Shown here: in pieces, positions 1-6,118 of the stretch | How the letters are laid out: every line of letters begins with the position of its first letter | How positions within the stretch are numbered: the first letter of the stretch is position 1 | Assembly (NCBI GenBank): GCA_039812685.1 | Contig: JBDIBB010000111.1 | Span: 1-12,470, forward strand | Source: JBDIBB01 sp039812685 | Lineage (GTDB): Bacteria > Acidobacteriota > Vicinamibacteria > Vicinamibacterales > JAFNAJ01 | Length of the DNA: 12,470 nt | Direction: 5' to 3' | Position numbers and translations under genes: made by a program | The notes under the pieces: generated by a model | Told to the model about the DNA's origin: nothing | Database searches by the model: none | Seen by the model: the letters and a program-made list of their open reading frames with translations, nothing else

Positions 1-1153
1 TCACCTCGATGGCCTCGGCCTCCTCCTCGCGAAAGGTGGTGACCGAGAGCACGCGCCCCTGCCGCACGAACTGCAGGATGCGATCGACGGCGGCCACCCG
101 CAGGCTCACCGTGGTGTTGACGCCGAGGCGCTGGACCATCGGCAGGTAGGTCAGCCGGTTGATCAGGGCGACCACCTTCGGCACGCCGATCCGCCGCGCC
201 AGCAGCGAGGCGATGATGTCGTCCTCGTCGTGGTTGGTGAGCGCGAGGAAGGCATCGGCCCCTTCGAGGCCCTCCTCCTCCAGCACGCGCTGGTCCGTGC
301 CGTCGGCGTCGACGACGACGCTCCGGCGCAGCAGGCCGGCGATCTTCTCGGTGCGTCTCGTGTCGCGCTCGAAGAGGCGCACCGAGACGCCCTGCGCCTC
401 GAGCCGCTGGGCGAGCAGGATGCCTACCTGCTTGCCGCCGAGGATCAGCACGCGCCGCAGGCGCTCGGCGGCGCCCAGCCCGTAGAAGCGCAGGTGCGCC
501 TCCAGATGGTCGCGCGTGGTCAGCACGTAGAGATGGTCGCCCTCACGCACTTCGTCGTGCCCGCGCGCGATGATCACCTGCTGCCCGCGGAAGATCATCG
601 CGACCAGGGCGCTGGCGGCCGGAGCCTCGCGGCCGATCTCGACGAGCGTCCGGCCGTCCAGCCAGCTGTGCGGCGGCACGTGCATGCCGAAGAGCGTCAC
701 GGCACGCCCGGCGAACTCGCGGATGTCGGAGACGCCGGGCACGCGGATCACCCGCATCACGAGATCGGCGACATCGGTTTCGGGGTGGATGATCTGGTCG
801 ATACGCACCTGCGAGCGCGCCATCAGGTCGCGCCACTCGGGCGCCTCGTGGGTGCGCACCCGGGCCACGCGCACGCTGCGCGGCGACTCGGCCTGCGCAA
901 TCACGCACGCCAGCAGGTTCACTTCGTCGCTGTCGGTGACGGCGATCACCAGGTCGGCGGTGGCGATGCCGGCCTCGCGCATCGTCCTGATGCGCGCCGC
1001 GCTGCCCTGCACGATGCGCGCGTCCAACTGCCCGTCGAGCTGCGCGCACCGGTCGGGGTTCGGCTCGACGATGACCAGATCGTTGCCTTCGCGGATGAGA
1101 CGGCTGGCGATGAGGCCGGCCACCTGGCCGCCGCCGGCAATGAGCACGCGCAT
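1..1153 (-). CDS. trkA: TrkA, potassium uptake regulator (3' end outside window)
   Basis: Peripheral cytoplasmic NAD(H)-binding subunit that gates Trk/Ktr-type K+ channels; by family knowledge it acts with a TrkH/TrkG membrane subunit, not seen here. The 384 visible residues show the TrkA layout N1-C1-N2-start of C2. The first Rossmann domain begins MRVLIAGGGQVAG with acidic E30 ending beta-2. A TrkA_C-like domain lies at about 145-225. A second Rossmann domain begins at about 234 (RVLILGGKQVG) and runs into a TNHDEDD segment near 307. The usual length is about 450-460 aa, so roughly 70 residues are missing beyond base 1. Both glycine-rich loops are off-consensus: Ala12 replaces the third Gly of GxGxxG, and Lys241 replaces the middle Gly in the second. 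The start is ATG at 1153, where homology begins; no good Shine-Dalgarno precedes it. The gene is divergent from the hydrolase at 1282. The family is secure; its partner channel is unknown. Confidence 0.93.
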   Translation of the reverse strand, partial: MRVLIAGGGQVAGLIASRLIREGNDLVIVEPNPDRCAQLDGQLDARIVQGSAARIRTMREAGIATADLVIAVTDSDEVNLLACVIAQAESPRSVRVARVRTHEAPEWRDLMARSQVRIDQIIHPETDVADLVMRVIRVPGVSDIREFAGRAVTLFGMHVPPHSWLDGRTLVEIGREAPAASALVAMIFRGQQVIIARGHDEVREGDHLYVLTTRDHLEAHLRFYGLGAAERLRRVLILGGKQVGILLAQRLEAQGVSVRLFERDTRRTEKIAGLLRRSVVVDADGTDQRVLEEEGLEGADAFLALTNHDEDDIIASLLARRIGVPKVVALINRLTYLPMVQRLGVNTTVSLRVAAVDRILQFVRQGRVLSVTTFREEEAEAIEV

Positions 1154-1162
1154 GGCGCGGGG

Positions 1163-1168
1163 ATTCTG
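1163..1168 (-). promoter_or_regulatory. possible -10 element of trkA
   Basis: On the minus strand CAGAAT lies 9 bases before the trkA ATG. If used, transcription would start within a few bases of the start codon, giving an almost leaderless mRNA, which fits the absence of a Shine-Dalgarno. No convincing -35 is seen. A 6-bp hairpin (CCCGGC/GCCGGG, 1174-1188) lies just upstream. This is a weak, motif-only call. Confidence 0.2.
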
Positions 1169-1237
1169 TCACGCCCGGCCCCGCCGGGAGCACGCGAACC
1201 GCGCGGCGAGCGCCGATCGCGGGCGCCGTCATTGGAC

Positions 1238-1243
1238 TACACT
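1238..1243 (+). promoter_or_regulatory. possible -10 element of the CocE-type hydrolase gene
   Basis: TACACT lies 38 bases before the ATG at 1282 in the divergent trkA/hydrolase spacer. The same hexamer lies before the DUF1232 gene (10591), and related TAnnCT hexamers precede four other units here. No clear -35 is seen at the usual spacing. Confidence 0.3.
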
Positions 1244-1268
1244 GTCGCCTTCACCGATCCCCCGAGCC

Positions 1269-1274
1269 GAGGAA
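1269..1274 (+). promoter_or_regulatory. ribosome binding site of the CocE-type hydrolase
   Basis: GAGGAA lies seven bases before the ATG at 1282. It fixes that start, which also places a clean signal peptide at the N-terminus. Confidence 0.6.
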
Positions 1275-1281
1275 CCGCACC

Positions 1282-3240
1282 ATGCACGCCCGCCGCCTCG
1301 CCACCGCCACCGCCATCGCCACCCTCGTCGCGCTGGCCGTCCCGCTGGTCGCCCAGCGGCCCGGCAGCACGCTCACCGCCGACCAGGTGGCGCGGCGCTG
1401 GGCCGTCGAGAAGGAACTGCAGGACCTGGCGGTCGTCGAGCGCAAGCTCATGGTCTCGATGCGCGATGGCGTCAGGCTGGCCACCGACGTCTACCGGCCG
1501 AAGAACGCCGCGGGGCCGGTGCCGGCCATCTGGGTGCGTACGCCGTACAACTTCAACTTCTGGGACGTGCGCAACGGCGTGCCCGCCGACCTCACGGCGG
1601 CGCTGACCGCCGTCAAGCGCGGGTATGCCTACGTCGTGCAGAACGAGCGGGGCCACTTCTTCTCCGAGGGGAACTACGACATCCTCGGTGCCCCGCTCAC
1701 CGACGGCTACGACGGGCTCGAGTGGATCTCCCGGCAGCCGTGGTCCAACGGCAAGGTGGGGACCGTGGGCTGTTCGTCCACCGCCGAATACCAGATGGCG
1801 GTGGCCTCGCTGGGCCACCCGGCCTTCGCCGCCATGAACGCGCAGGGGTTCGGCGCGGGCGTCGGCCGCGTCGGGCCCTACTACGAGCAGGGCAACTGGT
1901 ACCGCGGTGGCGCGGTCCAGATGCTCTTCATCACCTGGATCTACGGCGAACAGAACCAGGTGCGGCCCATGTTCCCGCGCGACACGCCGCGCGAGGACCT
2001 CATCCGCGCGTCGAAATCGTTCGACCTCGCGCAGCAGCTGCCGCCGGTGGACTGGGCCGAGGCGCTGCGCCACCTGCCCGTGCAGGACATCCTGAAGGCG
2101 GTCGACGGCCCGCATGGCATCTACGCCGATGCGATGCCCGTCGACACCGGCGGCCGCATGATCCAGCGCACCCCCAACGATCCGGCCTGGTACAAGGGCG
2201 GCCTGTGGCACGACAACATGCCGATTCAGGTTCCCGGCCTGTGGTTCATGTCGTGGTACGACGTCTCGGTGGGCCCCAACCTCGCGCTGTTCAATCACGT
2301 GCGGAAGACCGCCCGGCCGGAGGTGGCCGATCAGCAGTGGGCGGTGATCGCGCCGGTGGCCCACTGCTCGTACACCCGCGCCACCGAGGACACGATCGTG
2401 GGCGAGCGCAGCATGGGCGACGCGCGCTACGACTACCAGGAACTCACCTACGGCTTCTTCGACCGGTTCCTGAAGGGCGAGCGCGGGACGCGGATCGAGA
2501 CGCAGCCGAAGGTGACCTACTTCACGATGGGCGCCAACAAGTGGCAGACCGCCGATACCTGGCCGCCGGAGGGTTCCACGACGCGGACCTTCTGCCTGGC
2601 GAGCGGTGGCCGCGCGAACTCGCTCTACGGCGACGGCGCGCTCGTCGCGGCACCCCCGGCCTCGGATCAGCCCGACACCTTCATCTACGACCCGATGAAC
2701 CCGGTGCCGTCCTATGGCGGCAACGTCTGCTGCACCGGCAACGCCATCACGGCCGGATCCTTCGACCAGCGGAAGATGGAGGCGCGGCACGACATCCTGG
2801 TCTACACGTCGGAGCCGTTTGCCGAGGGCGTGGAGCTGAGCGGCCCGATCACGCCGGCGCTCTACGTGAGCTCGAGCGCGAAGGACACCGACTTCACGGT
2901 GAAGGTGCTCGACGTGTACCCCGACGGACGCGCCTTCAACCTCGACGAGTCGATCCAGCGGATGCGCTACCGCGAGGGCTACGACAGGCCCCTCGCGTGG
3001 ATGGAGGCCGGCAAGGTGTACAAGGTCACGCTGCAGCCGCTGACCACGAGCAACTGGTTCGCGCCAGGCCACCGGCTTCGCATCGAGATCTCGAGCAGCA
3101 ACTTCCCGCGCTTCGATCGCAATCTGAACACCGGCGGCAACAACTACGACGAGACGGCGGGCATCGTCGCGCGCAACAGCGTGCACCACTCGGTGCAGTA
3201 CCCGTCGAGCGTGACGGTGACCGTCGTCCCGCGCCGGTAG
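1282..3240 (+). CDS. secreted CocE/NonD family alpha/beta hydrolase (X-Pro dipeptidyl-peptidase S15 type)
   Basis: Probable exported serine hydrolase acting on an ester, amide or acyl-peptide bond; the substrate cannot be read from sequence. Of 652 aa, residues 1-25 form a signal peptide (RR, then a hydrophobic run, ending PLVAQ). The S15-type alpha/beta-hydrolase domain spans about 50-400. It starts with the family hallmark MRDGVRLATDVYRP (60-73) and includes RGYAYVVQNERG (113-124), typical of CocE proteins. A jelly-roll X-Pro C-terminal domain spans about 430-650. The likely triad is Ser165 in GTVGCSSTAEYQ, Asp327 in SWYDVS and His361 in APVAHCS. The nucleophile elbow lacks the second Gly of GxSxxG (here G-C-S-S-T-A). 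A vicinal Cys pair occurs at 483-484. The length fits the family (about 550-680 aa). The gene stands alone, divergent from trkA and convergent with the oxygenase gene. The family call is strong; cocaine esterase activity is not implied. Confidence 0.92.
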   Translation: MHARRLATATAIATLVALAVPLVAQRPGSTLTADQVARRWAVEKELQDLAVVERKLMVSMRDGVRLATDVYRPKNAAGPVPAIWVRTPYNFNFWDVRNGVPADLTAALTAVKRGYAYVVQNERGHFFSEGNYDILGAPLTDGYDGLEWISRQPWSNGKVGTVGCSSTAEYQMAVASLGHPAFAAMNAQGFGAGVGRVGPYYEQGNWYRGGAVQMLFITWIYGEQNQVRPMFPRDTPREDLIRASKSFDLAQQLPPVDWAEALRHLPVQDILKAVDGPHGIYADAMPVDTGGRMIQRTPNDPAWYKGGLWHDNMPIQVPGLWFMSWYDVSVGPNLALFNHVRKTARPEVADQQWAVIAPVAHCSYTRATEDTIVGERSMGDARYDYQELTYGFFDRFLKGERGTRIETQPKVTYFTMGANKWQTADTWPPEGSTTRTFCLASGGRANSLYGDGALVAAPPASDQPDTFIYDPMNPVPSYGGNVCCTGNAITAGSFDQRKMEARHDILVYTSEPFAEGVELSGPITPALYVSSSAKDTDFTVKVLDVYPDGRAFNLDESIQRMRYREGYDRPLAWMEAGKVYKVTLQPLTTSNWFAPGHRLRIEISSSNFPRFDRNLNTGGNNYDETAGIVARNSVHHSVQYPSSVTVTVVPRR

Positions 3241-3244
3241 CGTC

Positions 3245-3290
3245 GCCGGCGCCGCGCCGGCGCCGCGCGCGAGGACGCGCCCGGCCCTAC
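3245..3290. repeat. GC-rich palindromic spacer, possible interspersed repeat or bidirectional terminator
   Basis: This stretch lies between two convergent genes. It holds two copies of GCCGGCGCCGC in tandem (starting at 3245 and 3256), which can fold as GCCGGCG/CGCCGGC (3245-3251 with 3255-3261). A second hairpin follows: GCGCG, AGGA, CGCGC (3267-3280). No T-tract follows in either direction. Read on the minus strand it begins GTAGGGCCGGGCGCGTCC, and the TAG within that head is the stop codon of the oxygenase gene. It looks like the small GC palindromes scattered in some high-GC genomes, but I cannot show other copies from this window. Confidence 0.45.
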
Positions 3291-4015
3291 CAGTAGATCA
3301 CCCACTGCCCGTCGACGGGCGAGGCGTGCGACTGCATCGTGATGCGGCGATCGGTGGCCTGCACGTCCTTCGTCTTCGCGATCTGGTGCAGCTGGTGGCC
3401 GGAGTGGACGACGAGGTTGCCCACCGTGTAGGCATGGTAGGCGGCCTGGCGATTGGCAGCCATGTGCGCGCGGCGGACCTCGGGCGTCATCGTCTCGATC
3501 TCGAGCCGGTTCACCTTCCACACGAGCAACCCGCCGCCGGAGGCGGGCAGCTCGATCGCGACGGTGAGCGACAACTGGCGATCGCGATCGACGACGCCGA
3601 TGCCGCGCCAGTCGACGTGCTCGAACTGCATGTCGAAGTGGACGCTCGCCACCGGCTGGATCCTGGCGGGGTCCGACAGGTAGATGTGGAAGCCCGGCAG
3701 CGACAGCCGATCGTCGAAGCGCGCCTCGCCGCCGACGATGGTCGACACCGCCTGGCGCAGGCGCTCGTGCAACCACCCGAAACGGGCGTGCAGAACCGGG
3801 TTCAGTGCCAGCGCCGCGTCCTGGAACGCGGCGAAGCCGAGCTTCGCCCCGTCGAGGTAGCTGGCACGTCCCATCGTGAAGATCGGGTAGTCGCCGTGGC
3901 GAGGCGTCCAGTGTGCGCGCTCCTCGAAGAGCGCGTCCACGACGCCGGCAGCCTCCTCTCTCGTGAGCAGCTGCACTTCCGCCAGGATGCCGTCGGTGGC
4001 TTGCGTCGTGGTCAT
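3287..4015 (-). CDS. Fe(II)/2-oxoglutarate-dependent oxygenase, unassigned subfamily
   Basis: Predicted soluble mononuclear iron dioxygenase of 242 aa that would hydroxylate a substrate with 2-oxoglutarate and O2. Visible metal ligands are His126 and Asp128 (VHFDMQFEH) and His210 (HSGHQLHQI). Arg223/Arg224 (TDRRITMQ), placed 13-14 residues after the distal His, would bind the 2-oxoglutarate carboxylate. The segment GNLVVHSGHQLHQI aligns by eye with the final strands of prolyl-4-hydroxylase or phytanoyl-CoA type jelly rolls. There is no signal peptide or membrane segment. The start is ATG at 4015 with AGGGGG (4022-4027) six bases before it. The gene is last of three, 35 bases after the FemAB stop. 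I do not recognise the exact subfamily. The neighbours suggest an amino-acid or peptide substrate, which is inference. Fold assignment is fairly sure; substrate is open. Confidence 0.82.
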   Translation of the reverse strand: MTTTQATDGILAEVQLLTREEAAGVVDALFEERAHWTPRHGDYPIFTMGRASYLDGAKLGFAAFQDAALALNPVLHARFGWLHERLRQAVSTIVGGEARFDDRLSLPGFHIYLSDPARIQPVASVHFDMQFEHVDWRGIGVVDRDRQLSLTVAIELPASGGGLLVWKVNRLEIETMTPEVRRAHMAANRQAAYHAYTVGNLVVHSGHQLHQIAKTKDVQATDRRITMQSHASPVDGQWVIYW

Positions 4016-4050
4016 GGCGATCCCCCTGAAGCCGGGTGCCGGGCCGGCCG

Positions 4051-5061
4051 TCACTCGGTGCGGCGCGGCACGAAATCGTACGTCCCGAGGTGGCGGTGCA
4101 CGCGCCCGCCGAATCCCCGCTTGAAGCGATACAGGTTCCACCAGCCGTCGGTGCGCGCCGCGTACTGCGCCTCGAGCACCTCCTCGTCGAAATCGGGGAT
4201 GCCGTAGAGGTCGTAGTCCTCGCACCCGCGATCGCGGGCCCACTGCATCGCCACCCAGTGGAGCAACTGATTGGGGTTGAGCCGGCGCGCCTCGTCGGCC
4301 CCCGACGAGGCGCCCCACAGGTAGGTGGCGGTGCGGCCGAACGGGAAGACGGCGATCCCCGCGAGATCCTCGCCGTCGCCACGGGCCAGGAAGAGGCGCA
4401 TCGCGTCGCGGTCGCCGAAGTGCTTCGCCGCGTGAAAGATCTGATCCACGCGGCCGAGGCGGCGGGCGTGCCGCTGGTTGGTCTCTTCGAACAGCCGGGT
4501 GAAGATCGGCACGTCGCCGGCGCCGGCCACGCGCACGGTGACGCCACGCTTCTCGGCCAGGCGCACGCGATTGCGCGTGTTGGACCGGAAGCCGGCCCAG
4601 ATGGCATCGGGCGGCCGGCGCAGATCGACGATCAGCGTGCGCGGCGGCATGATGTGCTGCCGCGCGATGGCGAAGCCGCGGCTGGTGAAGCGATCGGCGC
4701 GCGCCGGTGAGTACGCCCACTGCGGCTCGAAGCGCACCAGGTTGGCGCCGGCGGCCACGCTCAGCTCGATGGCCGCGTCCACGAACAGGCGCGCCAGCGC
4801 CTCGTCGTCGGGATCGGCGACCGGGCCGCGCGGCACGAAGGAGAAGACGCGGGTGCCCGTGTCGAACAGCAGCAGGTGCATGGCGCCCACCAGCCGGTCG
4901 CCGGCCAGCGCCGCCAGCCGCAGTGGCGTGGCGCCGAGCTCCACCTGCAGCTCGCCCCATTCCCACGACTGGAAGACGTGCCCCTCGGGATGACCGCGGA
5001 CGAAATCGTTCCAGCGCTCGCGATCCGCGGGCTCCTGGACCACGAGCCGCGTCGCGTTCAC
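4051..5061 (-). CDS. FemAB/FemX-type peptidyltransferase (aminoacyl-tRNA-dependent, tandem GNAT fold)
   Basis: 336 aa, resembling FemX/FemAB proteins. By family knowledge these transfer an amino acid from aminoacyl-tRNA to the stem peptide of lipid II; relatives modify other peptides or serve in exopolysaccharide clusters. Visible hallmarks are HPEGHVFQSWEWGEL (24-38), SFVPRGPVADP (74-84), a central IWAGFRSNTRNRVRLAEKRGV (154-174) matching the FemAB segment before domain two, and the C-terminal RFKRGFGGRV (312-321). The coiled-coil arm of S. aureus FemA is absent, as in most FemX-like proteins. The start is GTG at 5061, behind GGAGGG (5065-5070). Its first bases overlap the preceding gene's stop in GTGA, so translation is probably coupled. 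The oxygenase gene follows after 35 bases. The family is secure; amino acid and acceptor are unknown. Confidence 0.9.
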   Translation of the reverse strand: MNATRLVVQEPADRERWNDFVRGHPEGHVFQSWEWGELQVELGATPLRLAALAGDRLVGAMHLLLFDTGTRVFSFVPRGPVADPDDEALARLFVDAAIELSVAAGANLVRFEPQWAYSPARADRFTSRGFAIARQHIMPPRTLIVDLRRPPDAIWAGFRSNTRNRVRLAEKRGVTVRVAGAGDVPIFTRLFEETNQRHARRLGRVDQIFHAAKHFGDRDAMRLFLARGDGEDLAGIAVFPFGRTATYLWGASSGADEARRLNPNQLLHWVAMQWARDRGCEDYDLYGIPDFDEEVLEAQYAARTDGWWNLYRFKRGFGGRVHRHLGTYDFVPRRTE

Positions 5062-5987
5062 GCGCCCTCCGCCGGCGGCGCGGCGTCCAGCCGCTTGGTC
5101 ACGCCACGCGTCTCCCCGCTGTAGGACACGAACGGCGCCAGGCGGCGCTGCGTGAAGCGCACCATGCGTGGAAACTGACTGGAGGTGACGAACGTGCAGG
5201 TCGCGCCCGTTCCCATCAGGCGCTCGATCGACGCCACCAGCACGGGGAAGAGCGCGCCCTGCGCCTGCAGGTCCTCGCGCACGAAGCACGCCGTGTAGCG
5301 CACGAGCAGCGGCGCCACGCGATGCGTCAGCACCCAGCCCGCCACCTCGCCGTACAGGCGCAGGCCGAAGCTCGAGGCGGCGTCGACGTGCTCGCCACAG
5401 CTCCAGGGCTCGAGAATCTGCGGAATCCAGGGTCGCTCCGCCTGCGAGCGCCGGAGCTGGTCGTACTCCTCGCGCGGCAGTTCGGCCCAGGGGAAGACGA
5501 GGCCGCCCTCGGGCAGCCTCGCCTTCTGGAACCAGTCGGTGCGCGCGGCCTCCTCGGGCGTGCACTGCACCACGATCTTGCGCACCTGTGGCGCCGAGAA
5601 CCCGCGCCGGGCGAACACCCGCTCGAGCGCCGGGGTGAACGCCTTGCCCGACAGATAAACGCCGCTGATCTCGGCAACGCCCCGCCGCGCGAGGTCCTGC
5701 TCGAGCGCAGCGACCAGGGCCGTGGCGAGACCGCGGCCGCGGGCCTCGCTCACCACCAGCAGCGAGAGAAGTTCGGCCGTGGAGGGATCGCTCGCGGAGA
5801 TCTCGGCGAGAGCCAGGCCGGCGGGACGGCCATCCTGCCGCGCGAGGCGGGCGACGGGCCACGTGCCGGACGGCGACGCCTGGCCGGTCCCCAGCAGCGA
5901 CAGCAGGGGCCGGAACAGGGGAAACGTCATGGCGGCCCAGTCCCCGCCAAGAGGACTGCGGGCCTCCTCGCTCTCGAACGTGGACAC
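5058..5987 (-). CDS. tandem-GNAT N-acyltransferase
   Basis: Likely cytoplasmic acyl-CoA-dependent N-acyltransferase of 309 aa from the chosen start. The first GNAT domain (about 50-145) has motif A as SLLVVSEARGRGLATAL (about 75-91), the R-x-x-G-x-A/G pyrophosphate loop. It ends in a typical ARRGF beta-bulge segment (about 126-130). The second domain (about 190-300) has GNAT-like strands and a degenerate loop, LQAQGALFP. Start: GTG at 5987 has GGGAGAG seven to thirteen bases upstream, the best Shine-Dalgarno available. An upstream GTG at 6026 (13 extra residues) and an ATG at 5930 (19 fewer) are alternatives. The stop TGA overlaps the FemAB GTG. FemAB proteins are themselves double GNAT folds, so the two products are structural relatives in one operon. 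The substrate is unknown. Confidence 0.82.
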   Translation of the reverse strand: MSTFESEEARSPLGGDWAAMTFPLFRPLLSLLGTGQASPSGTWPVARLARQDGRPAGLALAEISASDPSTAELLSLLVVSEARGRGLATALVAALEQDLARRGVAEISGVYLSGKAFTPALERVFARRGFSAPQVRKIVVQCTPEEAARTDWFQKARLPEGGLVFPWAELPREEYDQLRRSQAERPWIPQILEPWSCGEHVDAASSFGLRLYGEVAGWVLTHRVAPLLVRYTACFVREDLQAQGALFPVLVASIERLMGTGATCTFVTSSQFPRMVRFTQRRLAPFVSYSGETRGVTKRLDAAPPAEGA

Positions 5988-6050
5988 CGACGACTCTCCC
6001 GACGATCCGCGCAGGGGCACGGTCACCGTTTCACATGCGGTTCGCGCGGC

Positions 6051-6056
6051 AGCGTA
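6051..6056 (-). promoter_or_regulatory. possible -10 element of the GNAT-FemAB-oxygenase operon
   Basis: Minus-strand TACGCT in the gap between the ampG stop and the tandem-GNAT gene matches the TAnnCT hexamers before five other units. It would give a leader of about 57 bases to the GTG at 5987. The three genes could also be read through from ampG. No strong -35 is seen. Confidence 0.25.
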
Positions 6057-6082
6057 CCACGGCGCCGCGCGGCAAATCCACC

Positions 6083-6118
6083 GCGCGCCGCCGCGTCCGA
6101 CGGGCGCGCCGCCGCGTC
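6083..6118. repeat. 15-bp direct repeat, 21-bp period, at the ampG 3' end
   Basis: GCGCGCCGCCGCGTC occurs exactly at 6083-6097 and again at 6104-6118. The second copy runs into the ampG stop codon (6117-6119). This may be a small local duplication or a protein-binding site in the intercistronic gap. Low-complexity GC sequence makes chance more likely than usual. Confidence 0.5.

Noticed and set aside
230..1606. 458-codon open frame on the plus strand
   Set aside because: It is the reverse complement of trkA over most of its length; trkA has both Rossmann domains.
1237..3189. 650-codon open frame on the minus strand
   Set aside because: It is antisense to the CocE-type hydrolase, which has a signal peptide, triad and ribosome site. 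The antisense product has no recognisable motif.
570..3296. 908-codon open frame on the plus strand
   Set aside because: It overlaps trkA in antisense and the hydrolase out of frame. The translation is Arg-rich with no domain pattern.
5988..6026. Upstream GTG (6026) as start of the tandem-GNAT gene
   Set aside because: It has no Shine-Dalgarno, and the 13 added residues look unstructured. The GTG at 5987 follows GGGAGAG at good spacing. Not excluded.
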